Below, one piece after another: positions 8,606-17,449 of a DNA stretch of 55,096 nucleotides (positions within the stretch are counted from its first letter, which is position 1; each line of letters begins with the position of its first letter). Source of the stretch: Candidatus Scalindua sp. (lineage in GTDB: Bacteria > Planctomycetota > Brocadiia > Brocadiales > Scalinduaceae). Location: the NCBI GenBank assembly GCA_018670825.1, contig JABHIW010000154.1, positions 1 to 55,096 of the forward strand, written 5' to 3'. The position numbers were made by a program, and so were the translations under genes. Under the pieces are notes generated by a model that was not told the origin of the DNA, ran no database searches, and saw only the letters and a program-made list of their open reading frames with translations.

Positions 8606-8965
8606 TTACTGATTATCGGAATCACCTTCGTCAATAGTTTTCAATTCAATCAAGTCCACGATAGTCCCCCACATATGAAAATGAGCAACATTTCTTTGCC
8701 TTGCTTTTCCCTCAACGCGTATACCCTCTGTCTGAAATTGCTTTGGCAATACAAGCGGATCATAGTGCTTTCCATCATCACTGACAATGCCCCAGAATCC
8801 ACCCTCGAAGTTTTTATACACCACTCTGCCACTGAAGGAAATAATATCCTCTGTATCTTTAATTTTGCTATTATCAGGTAGGTGGTAGTCAGACTGTACT
8901 TTACAACTAAATGGTAAAAATGAAAAAATCAACAAGAGAAGTATTAACCGTATTTTCATTATCAA
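8606..8965 (-). CDS. Small predicted lipoprotein, unknown function
   Basis: 119 residues. Residues 1-20 are a hydrophobic signal ending LPFSC, an acceptable though not ideal lipobox with Cys21. The mature part is a short beta-rich domain (SFSGRVVYKNFEGGFWGIVSDDGKHYDPL, IRVEGKARQ, HMWGTIVDLIEL), the texture of an OB-fold-like small envelope protein. It sits 70 bases downstream of the giant secreted protein gene on the same strand and may share its transcript. Membrane anchoring is predicted from the lipobox; the role is unknown. Confidence 0.72.
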   Translation of the reverse strand: MIMKIRLILLLLIFSFLPFSCKVQSDYHLPDNSKIKDTEDIISFSGRVVYKNFEGGFWGIVSDDGKHYDPLVLPKQFQTEGIRVEGKARQRNVAHFHMWGTIVDLIELKTIDEGDSDNQ

Positions 8966-9035
8966 TGTTTACTCATCGAGCTCAGGCATCTCAATCAGTT
9001 TTTCAAGACAGGCTCATAGCTGATTACCCACCTAA

Positions 9036-12000
9036 TTAATTACCATGTTTTAAGGTATCAAATGCCTTCTTGAAAATATTTTTTGGCGTGTTTGAGCCCA
9101 GGTATCTGGCTATGACCATCGCACGCTCATTAGCATCAGTCAAACCCCGCAGTCGGGCATATTTGTCCAAATGAGTGGCAATATCATTAGGAGCTATGCC
9201 GGTCTTTCCCATGAGCGTCTTGACGGGAATATTTCCATCAAATGCAGCTGCTACTATTGCCTCATCATTGCTGAGTTGCCAGCTGTTCACCTTACTGTTT
9301 GCATTTGAATCAGCTGTCTTTTGGTTCATCCCCATCTTGCGGAGCCGATCAGACACAAGATTCACCCGAGCCTGTGTCTCCTTTAGCGTTGATACTGAGC
9401 TATTTGGCATTGCTTCTGTCTTAGTGCCTTTAGATGCATTTTTACCAAGAGGCTCCATATCCCAGGTTTTGGCTTGGGAAGTATTGTTACTGCCAGATTT
9501 AATAGGTTTATTTGAACCTGGAGTATAAGTAACTGTTGATTCGGGATCTATATCCATCTTGGGATTATTTAACGTTGGCTCCTTTATTGTTGATGCTGAA
9601 CCAGTTTCAAACTCCCCGGTTTTCCATCCAGTCGGCTTCTGACCTTGTGGAGTTGGCGTTGATAGACTGTCTGAAATTCGCTCTGTCTTGGTGCTCCTGA
9701 ATGTCTCCTTTGTATTTAGCTGAGTAGGTTTTCCCGGCAGTTTGGATGAATTAATATCCAGGGTTTCATGTCCTGTTGAAAGTTTCTCTTTTACCGTTGA
9801 CGGTAGGCTATCCGGAATGCGTTCTGTCTTCACACTCCTGAATGAATCAGCTCCAAACTCCTGAGTCTCCCAACTAGCTCCCTTGGATTTACTGCCAGGT
9901 GTCACCGTTGAAAACTCCTGCGTTTCCCAAGGCTGTGCCTGTGATTTCTTACCGGGTTGCAGCTTCGAACCCGGTACAGAGGTAACCGTTGATTCTGGGT
10001 CTAAACCGGTCTGGGGATTCTTGAACGAAGGCTCCTTTACCGTTGGCGGCAGACTATCCGGAATTCGTTCTGTCTTAGCGCTCCTGAATGAATCAGCTCC
10101 AAACTCCTGAGTCTCCCAACCAGCTCCCTTAGATTTACTGCCAGGTGTCACCTTTGAAAACTCCTGCGTTTCCCAAGGCTGTGCCTGTGATTTCTTACCG
10201 GATTGCAGCTTCGAACCCGATACATAGGTAACCGTTGATTCTGAGTCTAAACCGGCCTGGGAATTCTTGAGCCAAGGCTCCTTTACCGTTGGCGGCAGGC
10301 TATCCGGAATTCGTTCTGTCTTCGCGCTCCTGAATGTATCAGCTCCAAACTCCTGAGTCTCCCAACCAGCTCCCTTAGATTTACTGCCAGGTGTCACCTT
10401 TGAAAACTCCTGCGTTTCCCAAGGCTGTGCCTGCGATTTCTTACCGGGTTGCAGCTTCGAACCCGGTACATAGGTAACCGTTGATTCTGGGTCTAAACCG
10501 GTCTGGGGATTCTTGAGCGAAGGCTCTTTTACCGTTGGCGGCAGGCTATCCGGAATGCGTTCTGTCTTGGTGCCTGTAGATGTATTCTTGCCAGTAAACT
10601 CCCTGTTCCATCCTGTTAACGTTGGTTCTTTTGCGGTAGGCATTCCCTTACCTGCCACTTTCCCTGTTGGTGCAATAACATCGCTTCCAAGATCCGTATT
10701 GTTTATGGCCGAGGATGTTTTAGGTGGTTTTATGGATGACTTTATTTTACCCGCTAATCTTCCAACATTTTTGGGAACTGAAATAAGTCCTAGCCCAGAA
10801 GTAGCTCCACCCATGACAAGAGCTGTCTCTTTTGAATCGATCTCCTTCTGGATTTTTTTCAGCCTCTCCGGACCTAATATTTCAACTGCACCCTCTGCAA
10901 ATGTTCGATCATTTTTTAGTTTCTCATAGTCATCGTAAGTGTTTACAAGATCAACGATACTGGCCGCATTTAAAGCGTCCAAAGCAAGAACGGTACCTAA
11001 ACTGTGTTGAACATATTTTCCTGTAAGGTTGGCAAAGCCAAACTTATTTGCATTGAGCAAAATAGAACCCGACATAACAATAGCAGTAGAAGCGGTGAGT
11101 AGGACTGTCGTATCTAAATCTGAATATATTTTCTGGGCCTTAACGGCTTCCCCAAGAACATAGAGGCTCTTCACATGTCTTTGTGCTACCAAGTCTGGGA
11201 CTACGGTAGGAATACGAGGTTCATCGCCCAAAGGTGGGCGGACAAGTTTGGGCATAACCATATCAACAATCGGTTTTATATTCGTCCCAACCAAGCGAAA
11301 CAACTCGTCAATATTGCAATCATCTGCGGAGATAGACCGTGCTGCAGCTACTTTTGCACCTTTACGCAGTTTGACCTCTGCTTCAATTATAGCTTGCCTG
11401 GCAAAACGTTTGAACTCCTCTTCGTCATCAAAATCTGCACTCCCGGTAAAAAGTGCAATTTGCAATGGTACCGTTTCAGCAGTAACGACATGAATATCTT
11501 TAGAAATGGATTTCAATGCTTTTCGACTTTTATACACTTTTGCCCGTTCTACTCCAATGGCAAGTAGTGGATGGTCCTTTTTATCTTTTGCCATCTGGAG
11601 CATGGTTTCTGTCCACCCTTCCTTTAAATAGGAAGGTTTTGTTTTTTCCAGACGCTGTCGGTTCAAAGATAAAACTCTCTTTAACTCATCATTTAAAATA
11701 AGCATGGCCGCGTTATCTTCCACTGTTACTTTAATGACACGACTCTTACCAAAATCCGCAACGTTAGGTATATAGCGATTTTTAATAACATAGCTCTCCG
11801 GATACTTTCCCTTACATTCCTTTGCTCTCTTCAGAGCACTTAGCCAAGGCCAGGATCGCAGTTTTTTTACATTGGCACGGGCAACTTTTATTTTACCTTT
11901 TTTCTTTTTAGCAGTTTTTATAAGCATTTTTTCCAAATCATGAACAGCCGCAACAGTGAGAACAGAACTGTCCTGCGCCGGTACAATATGTTTAACATCA

Positions 12001-13352
12001 GTAGCAACTCCATTTTTGCCACGAGGTAATAATGCTGACTTTTCAGGAAGGTCATCGGGTTGCCATAACAGGATCGGTTCTGACCTCATTATATTTCGGT
12101 TACTCTGTACTTTCCGCAGTAAGAACTTGATCGGTTTACCATCTCTCTTTTTTTTAGGAATGATACTGTATGATATTTGACCGACAAATATGTCATGCGA
12201 GAATTCAGCTTCCACATAGAATATCTCTCCCTGGTACAGTCGTTTTACAGGAAGAAATTTGCCTTTCTCAAAATTACGAACAAAACGTAAATCTTTCGGA
12301 TCAACTTTGGGAAGCCCCATATCCCAGAGGCCATTAACACCATTTAACGTCACGGGTTTTGGTTCCATGGTAAGCCCGTCTTTGGTCAACTTGACTTCCG
12401 CTTTCAACCATGTCTGGTCCCTGGGATCAGTTCGGTATCGTCCAGTGAAAGTGACTTTAGGGTCTTTAAACTTGATTGCTACTTTCTGCTTGGGTTGGAC
12501 CGGAAGATTCTCTCCTTTGAACAGCACCCATACATTTGTTTCACGACCCTTCTCAAACGGCTTAAAAGCATATGAAGTAGTGACCGTTTCCAGAGTAAAT
12601 GGAAGACGGGACCAGCTTTCCTTGCCTTTTATGTAAGGAAATTCACTTGTTCCAGCCCGATTGTTTGGTATTTGTGATTCCGGGCCAGAATAGACCCAGC
12701 TTCCGGTTAAGGAGTTCATCCCTTTTTTCGAATCCACTTTGAACTCAAGGGTTAATGGGTGCCCATCCACTATCTCCGCTGTTTTTTTAGCTTTCAGGGA
12801 GACAACACCCTCTTTTTCCGGAGTATCATCAATTCGAATGGTTAGCTTGCTTTTTGGGGCGATGGTGAGCCGCTTTGCGTTCTGTATGTCTTTGGACATA
12901 AGGTGGCTCCCGGTACCATCGTCACCACTGGGCGGGGACATGCCTCTCAGTTCAATTTTAACAGTCTCAGGAGGGCCTTTGATCTCAGGAAAGACCCGGA
13001 CTAACCATGATTTCAAGTAGTAGGATTTCCCGCTTTTAGGATGTTTAAGAATAACAGACACCCCGTCGTGCCCGCCTGTAACTGTTGCCGTACCGGAAAC
13101 AGTACCGAGCTTTTTATCCTCATAAGCGACTTTCCACTTCCCGTACATCCAGTCATATACCGTTCCATCAAATTTAACCTTCTCTTGAAGACTATCATAT
13201 TTTTCGAACTCATGAATAAGTTTGTACCCCTTATTATCTTTGACCTTCTCAGGAGATGTCTGGGCAGCCCGGCAAACCCCCATCATTAAAAAGAGAAGGA
13301 AGCTGCTAAGCCAAAAGACAAATATAGATTTTTCTATTATTTTTCGATTCAT
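9036..13352 (-). CDS. Large secreted repeat protein (1438 aa), unknown function
   Basis: Residues 1-29 are a signal peptide (FWLSSFLLFLMMGVCRAA). Residues about 30-480 look beta-rich (VSGTATVTGGHDGVSVILKHP; WVLFKGENLP; LYQGEIFYVEAEFS), suggesting Ig-like or carbohydrate-binding-like modules. About 480-740 is helical and basic. About 745-805 has hydrophobic/small-residue helices. About 925-1200 is a Pro/Ser/Thr/Gly-rich region of 82-residue repeats (IPDSLPPTVKEP, ESTVT, PWETQEF). The C-terminal ~100 residues form a helical domain (ATHLDKYARLRGLTDANERA). It ends 11 bases after the partner gene (13364-14671), and both contain a GE.F(W/Y)VEA.FS motif, so a shared module is likely. I recognise no named family. 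The repeats are intrinsically disordered-looking; a surface or periplasmic structural role is inferred. Confidence 0.85.
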   Translation of the reverse strand: MNRKIIEKSIFVFWLSSFLLFLMMGVCRAAQTSPEKVKDNKGYKLIHEFEKYDSLQEKVKFDGTVYDWMYGKWKVAYEDKKLGTVSGTATVTGGHDGVSVILKHPKSGKSYYLKSWLVRVFPEIKGPPETVKIELRGMSPPSGDDGTGSHLMSKDIQNAKRLTIAPKSKLTIRIDDTPEKEGVVSLKAKKTAEIVDGHPLTLEFKVDSKKGMNSLTGSWVYSGPESQIPNNRAGTSEFPYIKGKESWSRLPFTLETVTTSYAFKPFEKGRETNVWVLFKGENLPVQPKQKVAIKFKDPKVTFTGRYRTDPRDQTWLKAEVKLTKDGLTMEPKPVTLNGVNGLWDMGLPKVDPKDLRFVRNFEKGKFLPVKRLYQGEIFYVEAEFSHDIFVGQISYSIIPKKKRDGKPIKFLLRKVQSNRNIMRSEPILLWQPDDLPEKSALLPRGKNGVATDVKHIVPAQDSSVLTVAAVHDLEKMLIKTAKKKKGKIKVARANVKKLRSWPWLSALKRAKECKGKYPESYVIKNRYIPNVADFGKSRVIKVTVEDNAAMLILNDELKRVLSLNRQRLEKTKPSYLKEGWTETMLQMAKDKKDHPLLAIGVERAKVYKSRKALKSISKDIHVVTAETVPLQIALFTGSADFDDEEEFKRFARQAIIEAEVKLRKGAKVAAARSISADDCNIDELFRLVGTNIKPIVDMVMPKLVRPPLGDEPRIPTVVPDLVAQRHVKSLYVLGEAVKAQKIYSDLDTTVLLTASTAIVMSGSILLNANKFGFANLTGKYVQHSLGTVLALDALNAASIVDLVNTYDDYEKLKNDRTFAEGAVEILGPERLKKIQKEIDSKETALVMGGATSGLGLISVPKNVGRLAGKIKSSIKPPKTSSAINNTDLGSDVIAPTGKVAGKGMPTAKEPTLTGWNREFTGKNTSTGTKTERIPDSLPPTVKEPSLKNPQTGLDPESTVTYVPGSKLQPGKKSQAQPWETQEFSKVTPGSKSKGAGWETQEFGADTFRSAKTERIPDSLPPTVKEPWLKNSQAGLDSESTVTYVSGSKLQSGKKSQAQPWETQEFSKVTPGSKSKGAGWETQEFGADSFRSAKTERIPDSLPPTVKEPSFKNPQTGLDPESTVTSVPGSKLQPGKKSQAQPWETQEFSTVTPGSKSKGASWETQEFGADSFRSVKTERIPDSLPSTVKEKLSTGHETLDINSSKLPGKPTQLNTKETFRSTKTERISDSLSTPTPQGQKPTGWKTGEFETGSASTIKEPTLNNPKMDIDPESTVTYTPGSNKPIKSGSNNTSQAKTWDMEPLGKNASKGTKTEAMPNSSVSTLKETQARVNLVSDRLRKMGMNQKTADSNANSKVNSWQLSNDEAIVAAAFDGNIPVKTLMGKTGIAPNDIATHLDKYARLRGLTDANERAMVIARYLGSNTPKNIFKKAFDTLKHGN
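9811..10600. repeat. 246-bp tandem repeats inside the secreted protein gene
   Basis: Marker sequence tccggaat(t/g)cgttctgtct recurs at 9811, 10057, 10303 and 10549, an exact 246-bp period (82 codons): three complete copies and partial flanking ones. Copies are over 90% identical by eye, so the expansion is recent or kept homogeneous. Shorter degenerate units continue towards 9540. Confidence 0.93.
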
Positions 13353-13363
13353 AACTAATCAGC

Positions 13364-14671
13364 TCACTGGTTTGATTTCTTTTCTGCTTCCTGTACAGGC
13401 GTGATAACATAAGGACCATTTCTATACAAAGAACTATCTTCTTTATTACGCCGTAACTTCACCTTAATTTCATTTTCTCCCCACGACATAGCGATGACCT
13501 TTTCTTCACCCTTCGGTCTAAAGCTGAAACGGGCCTCCACCCAAAACGGTTCGCCACGCGGTATTTGAATAACTCTTTCGAATCCATTACCGCGTCGTAT
13601 TACATAGTCGAGAGAAACTTTTCTGTCAGTACTGCCTGGTGGAACTAAATGAATATTTAACTTATAGCTATAACTTGAGCCGTAACCACGATCAACATAT
13701 ATCCAATAACTCCCGGCTTCTTTCACGCTGTGCTCAAGTTCCTTAGTATTTTCGCTCCCTGGATTTTGGAATTCCCTTAAAACCTTGTAAGTTTGCATGA
13801 CAGACACAATCTCAACATCTTCATCACCCTTCTTATTGTTGCCGTCTATCGGTATAATTTGTTTCAATGAAATCCGTACATCACCCCGTTTGTGCTGTCC
13901 AATCTTGTCCGGAGTTTCTGACTCGTGAAAGCGAAAACCTTGATAGCCTACAACCGATGAAATTGTTACCCGAATTATTGTTCCAACATCGAGGTTATCC
14001 AGCATATATGCATCAGCTTTATCCGTATTAGAAAGATATCCGGTAAAGATTTTATCTATAACCGCGTTTAATACTGTCTTAGGCTTAGTCCCTGCATCAA
14101 CCGGTAATCCCATATCTCCACGGGACACGATAGCTACCCGAAAACGATACTTGGTCACCTTCTTACTCCATTTTTCAACTACCAATTGGCAGACATGGTT
14201 GGCCTCAGGGGGTGCAATCCAGGCTATTTTGGGACGACGCTTAGTGCTTAAGTGATGTATGTTATCGATATGCCGATATAGTGTGTCAGGATCATTGCTA
14301 TATTTGCAATACAGCTTTAATTGCTTAATATCACCTTCAATATACTCGGTAAATATCTGTACTTCCATTCCGGCAGGAACATTAAAAGTATGTTTATTTT
14401 TTGGTATGCTTTCCGTTAATTTTCCTTCTAATACAAATGTCCTTTCAGGCATTTTGTTTACCGTCTTGCTTGCGGAAACAATCTCATTGTTTGGAAGGTT
14501 TTGAGAACTTACAATACGAGAAATGAATTTGTTCACATCTGCAGGAACTTGAGCAGAGGCATTTCCCCAAAAAACCAGAACTATTAAAAATGATGCCGCG
14601 GAAATAGCCACCATTATTCGTAGTCTGGTCAATAAGAATGTGATAGTTGCTGCTCTTACAAAAAACATCAT
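13364..14671 (-). CDS. Secreted protein of unknown function, partner of the giant repeat protein
   Basis: About 435 residues from the ATG at 14671, which has AGGAG 11 bases upstream; a longer frame to 14731 adds residues with no ribosome-binding site. The N terminus carries a hydrophobic signal (MVAISAASFLIVLVFWGNASAQ). The rest is beta-rich: a segment with FNVPAGMEVQIFTEY, another with AGSYWIYVDRGYGSSYSYKL resembling bacterial pre-peptidase C-terminal-type beta-sandwiches (PPC-like; tentative), and a C-terminal part with GEPFWVEARFSF that matches a motif in the neighbouring 1438-residue protein. The genes are 11 bases apart and surely cotranscribed, so they probably act together outside the cytoplasm. 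Confidence 0.8.
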   Translation of the reverse strand: MMFFVRAATITFLLTRLRIMVAISAASFLIVLVFWGNASAQVPADVNKFISRIVSSQNLPNNEIVSASKTVNKMPERTFVLEGKLTESIPKNKHTFNVPAGMEVQIFTEYIEGDIKQLKLYCKYSNDPDTLYRHIDNIHHLSTKRRPKIAWIAPPEANHVCQLVVEKWSKKVTKYRFRVAIVSRGDMGLPVDAGTKPKTVLNAVIDKIFTGYLSNTDKADAYMLDNLDVGTIIRVTISSVVGYQGFRFHESETPDKIGQHKRGDVRISLKQIIPIDGNNKKGDEDVEIVSVMQTYKVLREFQNPGSENTKELEHSVKEAGSYWIYVDRGYGSSYSYKLNIHLVPPGSTDRKVSLDYVIRRGNGFERVIQIPRGEPFWVEARFSFRPKGEEKVIAMSWGENEIKVKLRRNKEDSSLYRNGPYVITPVQEAEKKSNQ

Positions 14672-14742
14672 TGCACAATTTACTCCTATTAAATAATCAT
14701 GTCCCCGAATAAACGACATGACGTATGGCAAGATTTTGTTTT

Positions 14743-15417
14743 TTATACCTTATGTTTAATCACTTGTATGATTTGCTCTCGAAATTTTGTTGCGCCGCCG
14801 TTAGCAGGATGTCTTACCATTGACGCATCAATACCCATTTCTCCCAACTGGATCCTTGACTTTTCACCAACGGCAATGATCTTTGTCACATTTACTGATT
14901 TAAGTAGTTCTAACATTACCGGCTTGCCTTTTTCAAATTCTTTATCGGAAGGTGTCCTGTTGGAGAGAATCCCTTTCTCCGGTTTGTACGGATGCCATGG
15001 CAGTGCATTCCATAAAATAAAGTCTCTCATATCAAACCCTGACGTTATTAACCGTTCCCATACTATCGTTGCGGTGGGTTCTGTAAAACCATCTTTTTTG
15101 ACGGAAGGCAGACTTGTGCGCCTCGGCTCTATCCCCGAGAACACATGCTCGGGAGTGATCGACTTATGTTTCATCTTCCCCAGTAGAATACGTTCAGACG
15201 TCATAGCGATTCCAGTGAAGTGACCACCCTGATACCCCAAAGCCTCCCCTACCAGAAGGTACTTCGCGTTTTTTCTTTCTAACAGATATTGCTTAAGCTG
15301 CGACAACCTTATAGCAGGTGAATTTGAATCAATGTCATTCTCCTCGTCACGGCAGAACCAGGGATTAAATAAATTATCTAATTTTACTGCTTTTAAACTT
15401 TTAAAAAAACTATCCAT
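14743..15417 (-). CDS. Uracil-DNA glycosylase superfamily protein
   Basis: 224 residues, no signal peptide. Motif 1 region: LLVGEALGYQGGHFTGIAMT (about 54-73), the typical GEaPGyqGgrFTGi pattern; central NALPWHPYKP (about 124-133); motif 2 region VRHPANGGATKFREQI (about 200-215), replacing the HPSP loop of classical enzymes. These define a bacterial UDG-like group within Pfam UDG that excises uracil or related lesions; activity of this exact variant is inferred. It lies 70-odd bases upstream of the secreted pair on the same strand, probably without functional link. The ATG at 15417 is the first in-frame start and precedes the conserved core by ~50 residues. Confidence 0.85.
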   Translation of the reverse strand: MDSFFKSLKAVKLDNLFNPWFCRDEENDIDSNSPAIRLSQLKQYLLERKNAKYLLVGEALGYQGGHFTGIAMTSERILLGKMKHKSITPEHVFSGIEPRRTSLPSVKKDGFTEPTATIVWERLITSGFDMRDFILWNALPWHPYKPEKGILSNRTPSDKEFEKGKPVMLELLKSVNVTKIIAVGEKSRIQLGEMGIDASMVRHPANGGATKFREQIIQVIKHKV

Positions 15418-15577
15418 ATAGAATTACACTCTTTAAAGAAGAAAAATTAAATGCTGAAACTAAAATTTTGCCAAGTGACGGGATGTGGCCCAGTTTTTCG
15501 TTTGATAAATTAAACCGCTTGGCCATAGATTAGGTTTGGTCTAACCAAGTACCGGACATAATCTTTAATCGGTGTTC

Positions 15578-15780
15578 TTATTCTGAGTTCTTTATTCTCT
15601 GAATCACTTGTTTAATTATCTTTGGGTGTAATATTTTTCCACTATTGAAATGGAACAACAATTCTTCTATTATCTTTTGCATATATTCTATGACTTCCTT
15701 TGCTTCTAAGCATTTCAAACCCAAGCCTTTAACAACATCTTTTCTGCTTCCAGTGGTGTTAAACGTGGCAACTTAGGCAA
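15578..15780 (-). pseudogene. hicA: hicA toxin pseudogene (two frameshifts)
   Basis: Starting at a TTG (15780-15778) that overlaps the hicB stop, the minus strand encodes a HicA mRNA-interferase if two single-base insertions are removed. Pieces in order: PKLPRLTPLEAEKMLLKA, then (after dropping one T near 15718) GFEMLRSKGSHRIYAKDNRR and IVVPF, then (after dropping one A near 15641) HSGKILHPKIIKQVIQRIK to a TAA at 15578. The catalytic His of the G-S-H-R motif and the HSGK/HPK signature are preserved. As written the frame stops at codon 21, so the toxin is inactive unless these are sequencing errors. The hicB-then-hicA order and 8-base overlap fit a TA operon. Confidence 0.8.
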
Positions 15781-15997
15781 TGTTAACCTCTAATGTAGTA
15801 GTTAAAATCTCTTTGCTTAGAGATGCATTTCTTTCTTCCTCTGATAATGTTTCCAGATAAAGTTCAATAGCCTTTTTTATGTTACTTAATACTTCTTCTA
15901 AAGAATCACCTTGCGTCTGGCAACCTTCAAGCTCCGGACAATATGCATAATAACCATGTTCATCCTTTTCTATAACTACACCAACTTTTTGAGGCAT
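15773..15997 (-). CDS. hicB: HicB-type antitoxin
   Basis: 74 residues from the ATG at 15997, chosen because AGGAGG lies seven bases upstream; the longer frame from 16024 would bury that site. The sequence is a partial RNase H-fold HicB domain: VVIEKDEHGYYAYCPELEGCQTQGDSLEEVLSNI and KKAIELYLETL, the classic pattern. It lacks a separate C-terminal DNA-binding domain, as in many short HicBs. It neutralises HicA in functional pairs; here the adjacent hicA is frameshifted, making this an orphan antitoxin that may survive as an inert remnant or protect against other HicA toxins. Confidence 0.9.
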   Translation of the reverse strand: MPQKVGVVIEKDEHGYYAYCPELEGCQTQGDSLEEVLSNIKKAIELYLETLSEEERNASLSKEILTTTLEVNIA

Positions 15998-16210
15998 CCT
16001 CCTCCCTCCTATTTTGGTTGTCACTCCGGCAATAAAATACTCTCGTACAGGTTTGATAGAGAGTACCAGCTAAATAAAAAGATTAAAAGAAAAATCCTCA
16101 CACAGAGATCACCAAGAAAACAGAAGATAATTGTTTTTGTTCTTTGCGTTCTTCCCGCCCGGCCAAAGCCATTCTGACGGGTGCGGCTTCGCGTAATGAA
16201 TTAAAAAAAA

Positions 16211-17047
16211 TTACACAATTGCAGTCTCTAAAAGGCGAATGATTGCCGGTTTCTCAATTCGCCTGACTTTTGCAACGAAACCGTTTGCATGTACGAAGAG
16301 TACATCATTCTCACCTTTAATACGCCTGAAGTCAACCCGGGGGTGATCACCAACCCTGCTGAGCGACCATCCACTTTCGCGAGTATTATTAACGACCAGA
16401 ACCGCTGCATTCTTACCTGCCTCTTTCAAATACGCGTTAATACTCAATTTTGGGTCAGATACATCCTCCATGAAGAAAAGCACTTTCAGTCCGTTAACTT
16501 CACCAATTTCTGCCTTTTCTCGGAGGAGCTGAAGACGCTCTTTCTTGTTTCTGATGTCTGTGACTATGTGAGTACCTATTGCAGAGAGGAGCTTTACCAA
16601 TTCACTATCCGAGTCGAGTTTTTTCGCCTGTTCGAACCTGGCTAAGACAAAATCGTTTAACGGCCCTCTCAGTAGACCTTTCAGTAGAGTGGCACTACAG
16701 CCAAGCTCTCCGGCAGTTTTAATCGGGCCCAAGGTATCATCAAGTACAAGCGTTCGAAACCAGACCATTTCATTCAGATCATCCTTGAGGTCAAAATGTT
16801 CGGCAATGAGACTTAATGTACATCTCCTTGTACCTGCCGGAAATTGATGATGATCAAAATTTCTGTTTTCAGGATCATGAACACCCCCCTGATCCAACAC
16901 CCATACTTTAGGATCTGCAATCTCTTCAGGTTCTACGGGACGCCGCTCTACACATTTTATATCGTTGTTCATAGCCAGCACAATGCAGACGGAGATCAGA
17001 TCGTCCATGTGAGGGCCACCGCCATGAGTTACTATTCTTGAAGTCAA
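16211..17047 (-). CDS. MYG1/UPF0160-like DHH-type hydrolase
   Basis: About 278 residues. Near the N terminus THGGGPHMDDLIS and later RNFDHHQFP are the metal-binding signatures of MYG1-like proteins (GAMP12/UPF0160), related to the DHH phosphoesterases; eukaryotic MYG1 is a 3'-5' RNA exonuclease, so RNA cleavage is plausible but untested here. The start is probably the TTG at 17047, which has AGGAG at seven-base spacing; a GTG at 17056 directly abuts that site and is a poorer choice. The first 110 bases plus upstream DNA are duplicated at 19482-19601 and 19701-19740. It is transcribed divergently from the SWIM protein gene. Confidence 0.85.
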   Translation of the reverse strand: MTSRIVTHGGGPHMDDLISVCIVLAMNNDIKCVERRPVEPEEIADPKVWVLDQGGVHDPENRNFDHHQFPAGTRRCTLSLIAEHFDLKDDLNEMVWFRTLVLDDTLGPIKTAGELGCSATLLKGLLRGPLNDFVLARFEQAKKLDSDSELVKLLSAIGTHIVTDIRNKKERLQLLREKAEIGEVNGLKVLFFMEDVSDPKLSINAYLKEAGKNAAVLVVNNTRESGWSLSRVGDHPRVDFRRIKGENDVLFVHANGFVAKVRRIEKPAIIRLLETAIV

Positions 17048-17056
17048 AACACACAC

Positions 17057-17434
17057 TCCTTTTATATTATGAAACCATAAAGGCTTCTTTTGTTATGAGA
17101 TTTCTTATAATAATGCAATATACCTTGAAATCATTACTACTATTTCTATCATATCAAACATAGTATGTATTACTCAACTCTAATCAACAGGCGTGTCTGT
17201 ACTATCCATATTTTTTTTATTCAGATAAAAAAGAAATTACTCATTTCCTTAAGTCGTAGCAAACAAAATGGAGGATTATTGTATACATTTTAATTCTTTC
17301 TTTTTTAGTATTTTATGATATTTTCACAAGGTTCTTAGTGCTTACCAAGCTAAAGAAACATAATGTTCTGAATAATACAAGAATATTAAAAAGTAATAAA
17401 AGGTTCAGATTAGTAACGCTTAAACCCTAAATAT
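17057..17434. other. Divergent intergenic region
   Basis: A+T-rich spacer between the MYG1-like gene and the SWIM gene. Bases 17146-17184 recur at 19701-19740 as part of the duplication of the MYG1-like upstream region. Both flanking promoters must lie here, but I see no clear -35/-10 pair. Confidence 0.5.
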
Positions 17435-17449
17435 ATGGGAGAATACATT

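Noticed and set aside
10513-10929. Plus-strand frames inside the secreted repeat gene
   Set aside because: They mirror the repeat codons of the minus-strand gene and have no ribosome-binding sites.
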